From positions 1 through 28,331 of the forward strand of contig CAYSWR010000016.1 of the NCBI GenBank assembly GCA_964434855.1: 28,331 nucleotides of DNA. Reading direction: 5' to 3'. How positions within the stretch are numbered: position 1 is the stretch's first letter; the number at the start of each line of letters is the position of its first letter. The DNA comes from UBA8516 sp964434855 (GTDB taxonomy: Archaea > Thermoproteota > Nitrososphaeria > Nitrososphaerales > Nitrosopumilaceae). Below are positions 6,939 to 16,221 of the stretch, piece by piece. The notes under the pieces were generated by a model that was not told the origin of the DNA, ran no database searches, and was given only the letters and a program-made list of their open reading frames with translations. The position numbers and the translations under genes were made by a program.

Positions 6939-9900
6939 ATGATAACAAAGGTAAGAGAATTGAAGTTACATATAATGTTCGGATTTCTTGTCATGATCTT
7001 ACTACTTGGACAAGTAGCTCCAGTAATGGGTCAATCAAGCAACACTGTGGATCATGTCGTAATAAATGAAATCGACATAAATCCTCCAGGTGATGACTCG
7101 AAACGAGTTTTCGAATGGATAGAACTTTACAATCCTACAAACACAACAGTTGATTTAGGAGGATGGAGTATTGGTGCCACCACTGGTATAAAGACGACAT
7201 ACAAAATTGCTGAAGGCACGAAATTAAAGAGTGGAGGATTTACTATTTTTGCATACGGTCCGTTATGGTTCCCTGACACTTCATCAGTGATTAAACTAAA
7301 AAATAAAAATGCGACAACAATTGATGCAACTCCAACATTAAGGGATATTGAAAATGGGCTCAAATCATGGCAGCGAGCTGCCGATGGATTGGATACAAAC
7401 TCTTCCACCGATTGGGTGTTTAGAACATCAAACGCAGGTTCATCAAATGGCAAGACTGCTTTTACTACCTCAAACGAATTTTTGTCAATCAAAGTTTCAA
7501 CTGATAAAACAATTTACATTTATGGAGACGTAGTAAAAATTAGTGGCGAAGTTTCAAAAAGAGTTACTTTACCGGATCAAAAATATACTGTACAACAAAT
7601 ACATCTTAAAATTATTGGACCAGAAAATTTTAAAAAATCAATTTCATTGTTTCCTGACAGAATGAATATGTTTAAAACAGAAATGAAGACTGACAAAGTA
7701 CTAAAAGTTCCAGAGGGCAATTACAAAGCTATTGTAGAGTATGCCGGTGAAACCACTGAAACACCATTTATCATATCTGAAAAAGCATTCACTTCTCCAG
7801 AAAACGAAGCATCCGCAATAATTTCAATAGGCGTGGATAAATCTTTCTACCTTCCTGGCGAGACTGCAATACTTAGTGCAAACACATCAAAAATCATTCC
7901 ATTTGTAGGCATGAAATTCAAAGTTTTTGATCCTAAACAAAAGCTAATCTATGATGGAACATTATACCCAAATACAAAAGGCCAGTTCTCGACTAAATTT
8001 TTTATAAATTCAGTCAAACCAGTGTTTGGAAAACATACTATTGTTGCAACATATGATAAAGAAACCACTACGAATTCATACAACGTAATACCGGAAATAA
8101 AAGAAGATACCATAATCTCTTTGTCTACAGACAAGAGGGTGTATGGACTTGGAGATACTGTAATAATTAATGGTCGAAGCAACAAAGTCTGGGTTTCTTC
8201 TCTTGATCTTGAAATTGTGCAATCTTATAAAAGCAAAGACATCACAGATACATTCGTAGTTAAGAATATAGTTAGACTAGAAGGTGATAGCACCTTCAAA
8301 TACGAATTCAAAATACCAAACGATGAAAAGCGTTATGGTGATTACAAAGTAAAGGTATCAAAAGAAATTGGCTCTGCTGAAATAACTTTCAAAGTGGTGA
8401 CAAATCCAAACGAATTCGTAGAAGTTGAATCAAAACCACTTTTAATTTCAACTGACAAAGAATCATATAATATTGGTGATCAAATAGTTATTTCAGGTAA
8501 AGTAGCAGAGAAAAAGGATCTTGGCAGACTAGCAGTACTAATTTCAGTTACAAAGGCAGACGGAACTCCAATAATATCAGAACGTGATCCTCGTGGAACT
8601 GCAAGTGATAACATAGATGCGAAATATTCCTTTACTGGAGTTCCTGATGCTTCTGGAAATTTTGAGATAAAAACTACTATATCTAGAAATATTTTTGAAA
8701 GTGGAAAATATCTACTCAAGGCAACTTATTCCATTGAACGTGCATCTACATCATTTGTAGTGGAAGATTCTCTTGACAGAACTAGTGGAGTCAAAATCAT
8801 TGCTTCTACAGATAAAGAAGTATACGGAGTTGATGAAAAGGTAATACTAACAGGAGGTGTTTCCACCTTTACCGCTCAATCTTCTTACACCATAAAGATG
8901 ACAGATCCTAACGGCAAAATTACACAAGGCGGTGTAACGCTTGATAAAGGACAATTTTTATGGACCTGGACAGTACCTGCACGTGGTACTGTTTATGGGC
9001 TTTACAAAATTACAGTAAGTTCAGATTCGGACGATGCAAATGTATTCTTTAAAGTATCAAAAGATCCAAAATCAGAAACAAAGTTACAGCCTATTATGGT
9101 TGAAATTGACAAGGACGTATATAATAGCGGAGAAACGGCCATTATTTCTGGTAGCGTAATAAAGGAAGTTTCTGGAATAGAAGAACTAGTTGTTAATCAA
9201 AAACCGGAAATCATAGTAAAAAACGAAAAAAATAAGGAAGTTTTCAAAGCATTTCCAGATCTTGGCGCTGATGGCAGATTCAAAACCTCCGTTAAATTAG
9301 CTACGGGTGTTTTTAAAACTGGACAATACAAAGTATCTGCAAAATATTATGATGTAAAAGACCAAGCGGTTTTCAAGGTTGATGATAGATTCAACGTTGG
9401 CAAAGATACTCCACTAGTTTTGCTTATGGAAACTGATAAAGAAAAATATCTTCCAGGAGAAACTGTAAAGATATCAGGAAAAACAAGTAAGATCATATCC
9501 GTATTTGATATAGATGTAAAGATTACAAAGGATGACGTATTAATCTCTGATGCTACCGTGACATTTGATCAGGCTGGTTCTTTTCATTATGATTATACAA
9601 TTCCTCAAAATGCAAATCTTGGAAATTACACAGTAGAAGCTGATACTGACTTTGATGCAACTACTGTTTTGTATGAAGTGGTAAATGAACTGCCACCTGA
9701 GATAATAACACCGCCTGTAGAAGAACCAACAACTGATACAAACAAACCCGCCGCAACACCCAAGAAACTAACTGATGTCGTAAATAGGATAACATATTCT
9801 TCAATCCCAGTAACAATTGAGCCAAAAAATGTTGGAGAAAAAACCTATGTACCTACACTTCTTGAAGGAATGCTTCGTGTGAACGTAGGTGATGAATCCA

Positions 9901-10193
9901 AAGTGAACATTAAGGTAACTGCTGACGATGGAACATGTCTTATAGGTCAAGATGTTGACTGTAAAATAACAAAATCGACACGCGAAGGCAGCTCCTTGTA
10001 CAAGATTGTTAAAGTAGGTGATACTGATCTGAAGATAAGATATAGTGGACATGGAACAAAATTAGAAAAATTCACAATTTTGCCAGAAGATCCTGATATG
10101 ACAATTCCTGAAGGAGACTGGAATGTAGAAATCATAAAAGACAAACAAATTTCTAGATTCTACTACAAGATTTCATATACTTCTGTAGAGTAA
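6939..10193 (+). CDS. Large secreted surface protein: lamin-tail domain plus seven Ig-like repeats
   Basis: 1084 residues with a signal peptide (basic start, hydrophobic core about 13-26, cleavage near VMGQ). A lamin-tail domain (LTD) spans about 36-175 (VVINEIDINPPG, FEWIELYNPTN, VDLGGWSI). Seven macroglobulin/Ig-like repeats follow, each opening with a variant of STDKxxYxxGDxVxISGxxSK, near residues 182, 295, 393, 502, 622, 720 and 828 (about 100-120 apart). A Pro/Thr-rich linker (about 920-945) leads to a C-terminal domain with two close cysteines, a possible disulfide. No membrane anchor is seen at the C terminus, so it is secreted or held by other means. It is probably an adhesive or envelope protein (inference). 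Tsr3 follows after eight bases. Confidence 0.82.
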   Translation: MITKVRELKLHIMFGFLVMILLLGQVAPVMGQSSNTVDHVVINEIDINPPGDDSKRVFEWIELYNPTNTTVDLGGWSIGATTGIKTTYKIAEGTKLKSGGFTIFAYGPLWFPDTSSVIKLKNKNATTIDATPTLRDIENGLKSWQRAADGLDTNSSTDWVFRTSNAGSSNGKTAFTTSNEFLSIKVSTDKTIYIYGDVVKISGEVSKRVTLPDQKYTVQQIHLKIIGPENFKKSISLFPDRMNMFKTEMKTDKVLKVPEGNYKAIVEYAGETTETPFIISEKAFTSPENEASAIISIGVDKSFYLPGETAILSANTSKIIPFVGMKFKVFDPKQKLIYDGTLYPNTKGQFSTKFFINSVKPVFGKHTIVATYDKETTTNSYNVIPEIKEDTIISLSTDKRVYGLGDTVIINGRSNKVWVSSLDLEIVQSYKSKDITDTFVVKNIVRLEGDSTFKYEFKIPNDEKRYGDYKVKVSKEIGSAEITFKVVTNPNEFVEVESKPLLISTDKESYNIGDQIVISGKVAEKKDLGRLAVLISVTKADGTPIISERDPRGTASDNIDAKYSFTGVPDASGNFEIKTTISRNIFESGKYLLKATYSIERASTSFVVEDSLDRTSGVKIIASTDKEVYGVDEKVILTGGVSTFTAQSSYTIKMTDPNGKITQGGVTLDKGQFLWTWTVPARGTVYGLYKITVSSDSDDANVFFKVSKDPKSETKLQPIMVEIDKDVYNSGETAIISGSVIKEVSGIEELVVNQKPEIIVKNEKNKEVFKAFPDLGADGRFKTSVKLATGVFKTGQYKVSAKYYDVKDQAVFKVDDRFNVGKDTPLVLLMETDKEKYLPGETVKISGKTSKIISVFDIDVKITKDDVLISDATVTFDQAGSFHYDYTIPQNANLGNYTVEADTDFDATTVLYEVVNELPPEIITPPVEEPTTDTNKPAATPKKLTDVVNRITYSSIPVTIEPKNVGEKTYVPTLLEGMLRVNVGDESKVNIKVTADDGTCLIGQDVDCKITKSTREGSSLYKIVKVGDTDLKIRYSGHGTKLEKFTILPEDPDMTIPEGDWNVEIIKDKQISRFYYKISYTSVE

Positions 10194-10201
10194 ACATCAC
10201 T

Positions 10202-10696
10202 ATGCAAGTGCAGGTATTGATGTTTAGGCAGGATGATCCAAAAAAATGTACAGCTGCAAAGATTGTAAAATTCAAACTAGCGACAAGTGTTAGAACAACT
10301 TTGTCAAATACATTGCTTTTAGATCCGTTTGCACAAAAAACACTTTTGAGAAGCGATGCTTCTCTTGTAGATTCTATAACAGGAATTGATTGTTCTTGGG
10401 AGCTGGCAGGAAAAACATTTGCAAAAAAATTCTCTGGCATTGCAAGGAAACTACCACCTCTTTTAGCAGGAAATCCAGTAAATTACTCAAAACTTAACAA
10501 ACTCACAACAGTTGAAGCTATTGCAGGAGCAGCTTTTATCATGGGCTTTGAAAGTCTTGCACAAGATCTTCTTGACAAATTCAAATGGGGTCACACATTT
10601 TATGAACTGAACCAAAACCTTCTTGAAGATTATTCTAAAGCAAATTCTGAAGAAGAGATCAATTCTATCATAAAAGAATATCGTCTTTTGGCATAA
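10202..10696 (+). CDS. tsr3: Tsr3, small-subunit rRNA aminocarboxypropyltransferase
   Basis: Transfers the 3-amino-3-carboxypropyl group of S-adenosylmethionine to a hypermodified (pseudo)uridine of small-subunit rRNA, a late step of ribosome maturation in eukaryotes and archaea. Family landmarks are RQDDPKKCTAAK (9-20), LLLDPFAQK (38-46), GIDCSW (61-66), RKLPPLLAGNPVNYSK (82-97), LTTVEAIAGA (101-110), GFESLAQDLLDKFKWG and NQNLLEDY. It is 164 residues with the first ATG; an ATG at 10220 would start just before the conserved RQDDP. It follows the large secreted protein by eight bases, an odd pairing that may simply share a transcript. Confidence 0.92.
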   Translation: MQVQVLMFRQDDPKKCTAAKIVKFKLATSVRTTLSNTLLLDPFAQKTLLRSDASLVDSITGIDCSWELAGKTFAKKFSGIARKLPPLLAGNPVNYSKLNKLTTVEAIAGAAFIMGFESLAQDLLDKFKWGHTFYELNQNLLEDYSKANSEEEINSIIKEYRLLA

Positions 10697-10742
10697 AGTC
10701 AAAAGATTTTCCTTTCATCAGGCGTCTTAGTCAACGGGTAGA

Positions 10743-10751
10743 GATTTATTC
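10743..10751 (+). promoter_or_regulatory. Possible TATA box for the APC permease
   Basis: GATTTATTC, centred about 30 bases before the ATG at 10777. Confidence 0.35.
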
Positions 10752-10776
10752 GACCATTTTTTCCACACGATAGGAT

Positions 10777-13131
10777 ATGTCTACTGAAAAGTCATCATCA
10801 GGCCTTGTTCGTAGTCTCTCTTTACTAGACATAACTATGGTGGGAATTGCCGCGATGATAGGTGGTGCCATATTCGTACTGGTAGGACCAGGCATGAATG
10901 AAGCAGGACCTGCACTAATGATTGCTTTTTTGATAAACGGAATAATTACTGTGTTTACCGCCTTGACATATGCTGAACTTGGTTCTGCATTACCTGAAGC
11001 CGGCGGCGGATACAAGTGGATAAGGGAGGGTCTTCCAAGACCAAATGCCTTCATCAGTGGTTGGATGGCATGGTTTGGCCACATGATCGCAGGAAGTCTA
11101 TATGCGGTTGCTTTTGGCTCTTTTTTTGGTCATTTACTTACTGTTATTGGAATCACAGATTTTCTTGGTGGTGCACCTCCTGACAAAATATTTGCAGTTC
11201 TTGTAATCATACTTTTTACTTACATTAACGTCAAAGGAGTTTCAGACACTGGAAAAATAGGGAACGCTATTACCTTTTCACAACTTGCTATTATTGGAAT
11301 TCTTATAGTGGCAGGCTTGTTTGCGATGGCCTTTACAAATCCTAATTGGCCAACAAATTTTGAAGAATTTTTTCCAAATGGAAGTATTGGCTTAGTAATT
11401 GCTATGGGTCTAACATTCATTGCTTTTGAAGGATACGAAATAATCGTACAAACTGGCGAAGAAGTAAAAAACCCAAAAAAGAACATTCCTAGAGCAATTT
11501 TTATATCGTTAGGAGTTGTCGTAACTCTTTACATTGTATTTGCATTTGTATTCATAGGCGGTCTAAATTCAGCAGAAATTGGAAAAGCATCGTGGCAATT
11601 CATAGGTGACTATAGAGAACTTGGAATAATAGAAGGAGCAAAATTTCTGCTACCTTTTGGTGCCCTCATAGTTCTTGCAGGCGGACTCGTATCAACACTT
11701 TCTGCACTAAACGCTACAACATTCTCATCAAGCAGAGTTGCATTTGCAATGGGTAGGCAATACAATCTTCCTGTAAAATTTAGCGCAATTCATCAAAAAT
11801 ACAAAACGCCATATTTTGCAACAATTGCGTCTGGATTCATCATGGTAATCTTAGCAGTATTGTTACCCTTAGAACAAATTGCTTTAGCTGCAAGTGTGAT
11901 GTTTTTGTTTCTCTTTGCTCAAGTCAACGTGGCAGCAATAACAATCAGAAGACTCTATGGTCACAAGCTTGACTATGGATTTAAGACTCCACTCTTTCCA
12001 GTTTTACCACTAATTGGAGTTTTTTCTACGATAGGCCTTGCAATATATCTTTTAATTTATAATCCACTTAGCTGGCTAATTGCAATAATCTGGGTAATAA
12101 TTGGTTTCTCAATCTACAAAGTGTACTCTATTAAAAAGGAACTAGAACACTACGCACCATTAGTAGCAAGTGAAGGCCCGCAAGAAAGAAAAGACTACCG
12201 CATAATGATCGTCTATCAACCATCTAGTGCAGAAAAGTTAGCAAAAGTAGCTTCTGCCATAGCACAAGATAAAGAGGGTGAAATTTTATTTCTTAATGCA
12301 GTTATAGTTCCAATACAACTTCCTTTGTCCTCTGCTCAAGGATTTGCAGAACCTGCTATGAATTCTTTTGATGAACTAAAAAAAATACTGCCAAAATCAG
12401 TAGCGCATAGATATCTTGTGAGGCTCTCACATGATACCACTGAAGCCATCCTTGCAACAGTTGAAGAACAGGGAATTAATCTACTTATAATGGACTTTCA
12501 TAGTCTGCGTAGCAACAGAAAACTACTCTCACTTACCACATGTGATATTATTGGAGTTAACATCAAAGAAAACTTCGATAAGGAATTGGCAAACATTGTG
12601 GTGTCATATGATAAAGGAAGGCATTCAAATCTTGGACTAGAAATTGCAAACTCGCTTTCAAAATCATTAAACAGTAATGTGCGTATTGTTAGAGGCATTG
12701 TTGAATCCCCAGAAGAAGAACGTGACATTTTAGGAAGAATTAACGAAAAGATGTTTGATCTTGATATGAAAAAAATTCCGGTAGAAAGAGTTTATTCACA
12801 AACAGATAATGTAACACAAAGTCTTCTTCAAAACTTTGACAACGGTAAATCAGAAATAATAATCATTGGGGCAGGGAATCAATCAGATCAAGCATTTAGT
12901 CCAAAAACAATGGAGGTAGTAGAAAAATCTCCTAAAACAATATTTGTCATACGTGATTCTAGGTTGTCTGGAATTCAAGCTAGGTATTTCTGGAATGTAA
13001 TCGCACCTAGGCTCAGAGAAAACCGATTTATCTATAGGATGTATCAGGATGTGTTAAGGTTGATCTTTTTCATTAGGATGAAAAGAGCAAAAGCTCGTTC
13101 TGAGGAAGATTACTTTGCACCAAAAATGTAA
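10777..13131 (+). CDS. APC-superfamily amino acid permease with C-terminal USP-like region
   Basis: Probably imports or exchanges amino acids or related amines across the cytoplasmic membrane. Residues 1-455 contain about 12 transmembrane helices. The first has the APC signature GIAAMIGGAIFVLVGP, followed by ELGSALPEAGGGYKWIREGL, and GYEIIVQTGEEVKNPKKNIPRA marks the TM6-7 region. From about 465 to 740 the protein is soluble and resembles one or two universal-stress-protein domains (YRIMIVYQPSSAEKLAKVASAI; NIVVSYDKGRHSNLGLEIANSL; SEIIIIGAGNQSDQAFS), a regulatory arrangement known in the APC superfamily. I do not see a clear GxxG-GS/T ATP-binding motif, so the domain may not bind ATP. It is a monocistronic unit followed by RNase P RNA. 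Confidence 0.87.
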   Translation: MSTEKSSSGLVRSLSLLDITMVGIAAMIGGAIFVLVGPGMNEAGPALMIAFLINGIITVFTALTYAELGSALPEAGGGYKWIREGLPRPNAFISGWMAWFGHMIAGSLYAVAFGSFFGHLLTVIGITDFLGGAPPDKIFAVLVIILFTYINVKGVSDTGKIGNAITFSQLAIIGILIVAGLFAMAFTNPNWPTNFEEFFPNGSIGLVIAMGLTFIAFEGYEIIVQTGEEVKNPKKNIPRAIFISLGVVVTLYIVFAFVFIGGLNSAEIGKASWQFIGDYRELGIIEGAKFLLPFGALIVLAGGLVSTLSALNATTFSSSRVAFAMGRQYNLPVKFSAIHQKYKTPYFATIASGFIMVILAVLLPLEQIALAASVMFLFLFAQVNVAAITIRRLYGHKLDYGFKTPLFPVLPLIGVFSTIGLAIYLLIYNPLSWLIAIIWVIIGFSIYKVYSIKKELEHYAPLVASEGPQERKDYRIMIVYQPSSAEKLAKVASAIAQDKEGEILFLNAVIVPIQLPLSSAQGFAEPAMNSFDELKKILPKSVAHRYLVRLSHDTTEAILATVEEQGINLLIMDFHSLRSNRKLLSLTTCDIIGVNIKENFDKELANIVVSYDKGRHSNLGLEIANSLSKSLNSNVRIVRGIVESPEEERDILGRINEKMFDLDMKKIPVERVYSQTDNVTQSLLQNFDNGKSEIIIIGAGNQSDQAFSPKTMEVVEKSPKTIFVIRDSRLSGIQARYFWNVIAPRLRENRFIYRMYQDVLRLIFFIRMKRAKARSEEDYFAPKM

Positions 13132-13157
13132 TTTAACACACGACTTGTCTTAACAAT

Positions 13158-13166
13158 CTTAAAATA
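13158..13166 (+). promoter_or_regulatory. TATA box for RNase P RNA
   Basis: CTTAAAATA is centred 29 bases before the 5' strand of helix P1 at 13191. Confidence 0.5.
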
Positions 13167-13190
13167 GAAATTCTCCCTTTGTATTTACAA

Positions 13191-13471
13191 GTGCGAGCTG
13201 GTGCACGAGCTACTGCTAAGGCAGAGGAAACTCCTCCCTCCATGCAGTAAGTGTGATCCAGAGATGGATAATCAGAGATGGTTGGCTCCAGAACAGAAAA
13301 AGATCTGACCCGGCGTACTATGATGGTAAAACCTGAGGTTTCCGGCAAAGAATGAAAGAGCTGCCCCACACGGAGCAAGGCCAAACAAAACTATAAGGAC
13401 TGCACTTGGTTTAGGTAGGCCGCATAGCTGAATCTCGTAAAAACAGAAGGAGGGTTACGGCTGGCACGCAC
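13191..13471 (+). ncRNA. rnpB: RNase P RNA (archaeal type)
   Basis: Catalytic RNA that trims the 5' leader from pre-tRNAs. Conserved elements appear in the expected order: GAGGAAACTCC (from 13224, 5' strand of P4 and CR-I), GGAGCAAGGCCAAAC (13372-13386, CR-IV), and ACAGAAGGAGGGTTA (13443-13457, CR-V and 3' strand of P4). The ends pair as P1: GTGCGAGCTGG at 13191 with the complementary stretch ending in GGCACGCAC at 13471, with one internal mismatch. About 281 nt is a reasonable size. The T-rich run TTTTATTTTATT just beyond could terminate transcription. The boundaries are set from P1 and may be off by a few bases. Confidence 0.92.
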
Positions 13472-13473
13472 TA

Positions 13474-13486
13474 AATTTTATTTTAT
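13474..13486 (+). terminator. T-rich run after RNase P RNA
   Basis: ATTTTATTTTATT directly after helix P1; archaeal polymerase commonly terminates in such T tracts. It overlaps the 3' end of the convergent membrane-anchored protein gene. Confidence 0.45.
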
Positions 13487-14541
13487 TGTCCTCTTTGTTT
13501 TTTGAGCTTTCTATCACTCCATACTAAAACAAAGACTGCAACAGCAGCACCCATACCTGCCATTCCATACATTACACCTACTGGAAATCCTCCAGTGGAA
13601 GTTGTTGCATAACCTTCTGGAACTTTGGGACTGGAACCAAAGTATTCTGCTCCATCTACTGTAATTTCGGTAACAAATCCGTCTATTGAAATAGTTGCAG
13701 AGTTTGCTGACTCTACTGTTCTAATTACATATTTTTTATCAGTAGTAAACTCTACTGATTTTTCTTTCTCGACTTGAATTCCTTCTCTTATGCTGCTTTC
13801 ACCCATGGTGAAACTTGTAATTACCAATTTCTCTTTGTATCCCCACTTGGCTGTTTCTGAAATTGTTCCAGATGGATCAAAGAGATGGTGCCAGTTGGAA
13901 AGTGGCTGTGCCAATATTCCACTCGCATCAATCAAACTATCGTTCAAAAGAGTTTCACCTTCGGTTCCTGCTATTTTTTCATATACTTCAGGACTCTCTT
14001 TCTTTAAGAAACCTATCAATGTATTAATATCAACGTCACCATGCTCTGTGGCTGTTATTGTAACTGGCCCCTTTATTGTGATTCCTCTCCAGTGAGCATC
14101 TATAAGAGCTGGACTTGTATCATCTGCTGGACGTAAAAGATAGTTTGTTATTGTAGGAACCATAGTTACTTTGTAATCAATTGCAGCCTGTCCGCCTTGG
14201 CCCTTGAGATGAGCTCTATATGTTAACTGTAAATCAGTAACAAAAACGGTACTGTCTATACTTTGTAAATTGGAATTCATTCGTTCTATGAGTTCAGAAA
14301 CGCCAGGCGTGTCTTTGTTTGCATCAACACTTACCAAAATATCTTGACCATTCAATAATTTTGAAATTTCTCCACCATCTGGATATTCTATAAAGACTGT
14401 CTTCAAGAATTTGAAAGTAGGTTGTGCCTCAGTTAGATGTGTGCTTAGTCTAACATCAAGCTGAGCCGCCCAAATAGGAGAAATGCTACCAATAACTAAA
14501 AGGCCAATTAATCCAACTGAGAAAATCAGACGCCTTGACAC
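13483..14541 (-). CDS. Exported membrane-anchored protein, function unknown
   Basis: 352 residues with a signal peptide (MSRRLIFSVGLIGLLVIGSI, cleavage near WAA-Q), a large extracytoplasmic beta-rich region with no cysteines, and one C-terminal transmembrane helix (about 318-342, GVMYGMAGMGAAVAVFVLVW) followed by the basic tail DRKLKKQRGQ. The topology is outside body, inside tail. I recognise no enzymatic motif and no named family. The start codon is GTG; it is supported by the intact signal peptide and by a TATA-like TTTATTAC about 27 bases upstream. It is divergent from cofD. Confidence 0.75.
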   Translation of the reverse strand: MSRRLIFSVGLIGLLVIGSISPIWAAQLDVRLSTHLTEAQPTFKFLKTVFIEYPDGGEISKLLNGQDILVSVDANKDTPGVSELIERMNSNLQSIDSTVFVTDLQLTYRAHLKGQGGQAAIDYKVTMVPTITNYLLRPADDTSPALIDAHWRGITIKGPVTITATEHGDVDINTLIGFLKKESPEVYEKIAGTEGETLLNDSLIDASGILAQPLSNWHHLFDPSGTISETAKWGYKEKLVITSFTMGESSIREGIQVEKEKSVEFTTDKKYVIRTVESANSATISIDGFVTEITVDGAEYFGSSPKVPEGYATTSTGGFPVGVMYGMAGMGAAVAVFVLVWSDRKLKKQRGQ

Positions 14542-14564
14542 GGAAAAACTGGTTTTTCTGATAG

Positions 14565-14572
14565 TAATAAAT
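14565..14572 (-). promoter_or_regulatory. TATA box for the exported anchored protein
   Basis: TTTATTAC on the minus strand, 27 bases before the GTG at 14541. Confidence 0.4.
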
Positions 14573-14674
14573 CTTCTTCTTTTTCAAACTGGATTAATTT
14601 CCTGATTTGGTGCCATCTGGCAAAAGTAATTATTGTGCATTTGTCTTCATAAACAAATCTTGGAGAACTAAAAA

Positions 14675-15595
14675 ATGATAACAATACTTGCTGGTGGAAC
14701 TGGTTCTGTAAAACTTGTTCGTGGAATGTCTTCACAAACAAGAGACATCAATGTAATATCAAACGTTGGTGACAATTACTGGCTTTACGGTCTGTATGTG
14801 TGTCCTGATATAGACACGATTCTTTATGGACTTGCTGACTTGCTTGATACTGACAAAGGTTGGGGAATAAAAAAAGATACTTTTGGATTTTTACGTCAGA
14901 TGGAAATACTTGGAGAAGAAACTTGGTTTAAAATTGGAGACAGAGATGTTGCAACTCATCTTTTGAGAACTAACATGCTAAAAAATGGCAAAAATCTAAC
15001 CGATATTACAGCTTGGATGTGTCAAAAATTTGCAATTGATACTAAGATAATTCCTGTAACAGATAACAGCGTTGAAACAAGAATTGTGACAAACAAAGGC
15101 GAACTTCACTTACAAGAATATTGGGTAAAATATAGGGGTCACGACAATGTCGAGGGAATAAAATATATTGGTGCTGACAAGGCACGTGCAAATCCTGCAG
15201 CAGTTAATGCAATTCATGATGCAAAGCTAGTTGTAATTGCTCCAGGTAACCCACTTACTAGTATAGGGCCTATTCTATCTATCAAAGGAATTAAAAAAGA
15301 ACTTTCAAAATCAAAAAAGAAAGTTGTTGTTGTAAGTCCGCTTATTGGTAACAAAGCAATTGGTGGTCCTGCCGTAAAGTACATGGAAGCAGCAGGAATG
15401 GAAGTTTCTGCATATGGGCTTGCCAAGATGTATTCAGAAGTTGCATCACATATGGTAATAGATTCATCAGATCGATTACTTACAAGAAAGATAGAAAACC
15501 TAGACATGCATGTGTATGAAACTAAAATAAAAATGAAAGACAAAATCGAGGAAGATGCACTTGCATCATTTATTCTAAAACAAGTGCATGTCTAA
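14675..15595 (+). CDS. cofD: CofD, 2-phospho-L-lactate transferase (F420 biosynthesis)
   Basis: Transfers the phospholactyl (or phosphoenolpyruvyl) group from the guanosine-diphosphate donor made by CofC to the deazaflavin FO, giving (dehydro)F420-0. The N-terminal ILAGGTGSVKLVRGM, NVGDNYWLYGLYVCPDIDT near 30-48, the GWGIKKDTFGFLRQM block, RDVATHLLRT and the late APGNPLTSIGPIL and PLIGNKAIGGPAVKYM segments are all diagnostic. At 306 residues it is full length. It overlaps cofC by eight bases, so consecutive pathway enzymes are made from one transcript. Confidence 0.96.
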   Translation: MITILAGGTGSVKLVRGMSSQTRDINVISNVGDNYWLYGLYVCPDIDTILYGLADLLDTDKGWGIKKDTFGFLRQMEILGEETWFKIGDRDVATHLLRTNMLKNGKNLTDITAWMCQKFAIDTKIIPVTDNSVETRIVTNKGELHLQEYWVKYRGHDNVEGIKYIGADKARANPAAVNAIHDAKLVVIAPGNPLTSIGPILSIKGIKKELSKSKKKVVVVSPLIGNKAIGGPAVKYMEAAGMEVSAYGLAKMYSEVASHMVIDSSDRLLTRKIENLDMHVYETKIKMKDKIEEDALASFILKQVHV

Positions 15596-16220
15596 ATTTA
15601 GAACTGCAGCGATAGTTCCTGTAAAAACTTTTTCAAAGGCCAAAAAGCGACTTAACCTAACGCCTGAAAAAACTGAGATTATCTGCAAGTTGATGTTAGA
15701 AGAGGTTCTAAGTACAATATCAAAATCTGATCTAATAGAAAAGACTGCGCTTGTAACTAAAGATGAAGCTGCATTTGCTATTGGGAAAAGATTTGGATGC
15801 ATAGAGATCATTGACGAAAAAGAATTGGGGGTAAATAGTGCAGTAGCCCTGGCAGATGGGTATTTTCTAAATGATGGCTTTGATGCAACCGTTGTTTTCC
15901 CTCAGGATATACCACTAATGCAATCAGGTGACATCCAGACTCTGTTTAATTTTAAAAATTCTCAAAAATGTGCGCTTGTCGTTCCTTCAAGAAAGTTTGA
16001 TGGTACAAATGCGCTATTTCGTACTCCTGTAAATTTGATGAAAACGCATTATGATGAAGACAGCTACAAAATTCATCTTAGTACTGCAGAAGAAATCTCA
16101 GCTTCGTCTGCACTTGTTTTAATAAGAAGAATAATGCTTGATGTAGATGAGCTGTCTGATCTACAATTTATTTCAAAATATGTTAAACCGTCAATTTCTA
16201 AAATAATTCAAGATTTGTAA
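15588..16220 (+). CDS. cofC: CofC, 2-phospho-L-lactate (PEP) guanylyltransferase
   Basis: Activates 2-phospholactate or phosphoenolpyruvate with GTP, providing the substrate for CofD. It has a nucleotidyltransferase fold with IVPVKTFSKAKKRL near 9-22, LGVNSAVALADGY near 82-94, the metal-site FPQDIPLM near 104-111 and GTNALFR near 143-149. 210 residues is normal. The ATG lies inside the end of cofD (eight-base overlap), so translation is likely coupled. FO synthase and CofE are not in the window. Confidence 0.93.
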   Translation: MSKFRTAAIVPVKTFSKAKKRLNLTPEKTEIICKLMLEEVLSTISKSDLIEKTALVTKDEAAFAIGKRFGCIEIIDEKELGVNSAVALADGYFLNDGFDATVVFPQDIPLMQSGDIQTLFNFKNSQKCALVVPSRKFDGTNALFRTPVNLMKTHYDEDSYKIHLSTAEEISASSALVLIRRIMLDVDELSDLQFISKYVKPSISKIIQDL

Positions 16221-16221
16221 G

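Noticed and set aside
13133..13384. 83-codon open frame on the minus strand
   Set aside because: It lies across the RNase P RNA gene, whose conserved blocks and P1 pairing explain the sequence; the translation has no protein-like character.
14526..14741. 71-codon minus-strand frame overlapping the cofD start region
   Set aside because: It overlaps the divergent promoter region and the cofD N terminus; the signal-peptide-bearing gene starting at 14541 and cofD account for the sequence.
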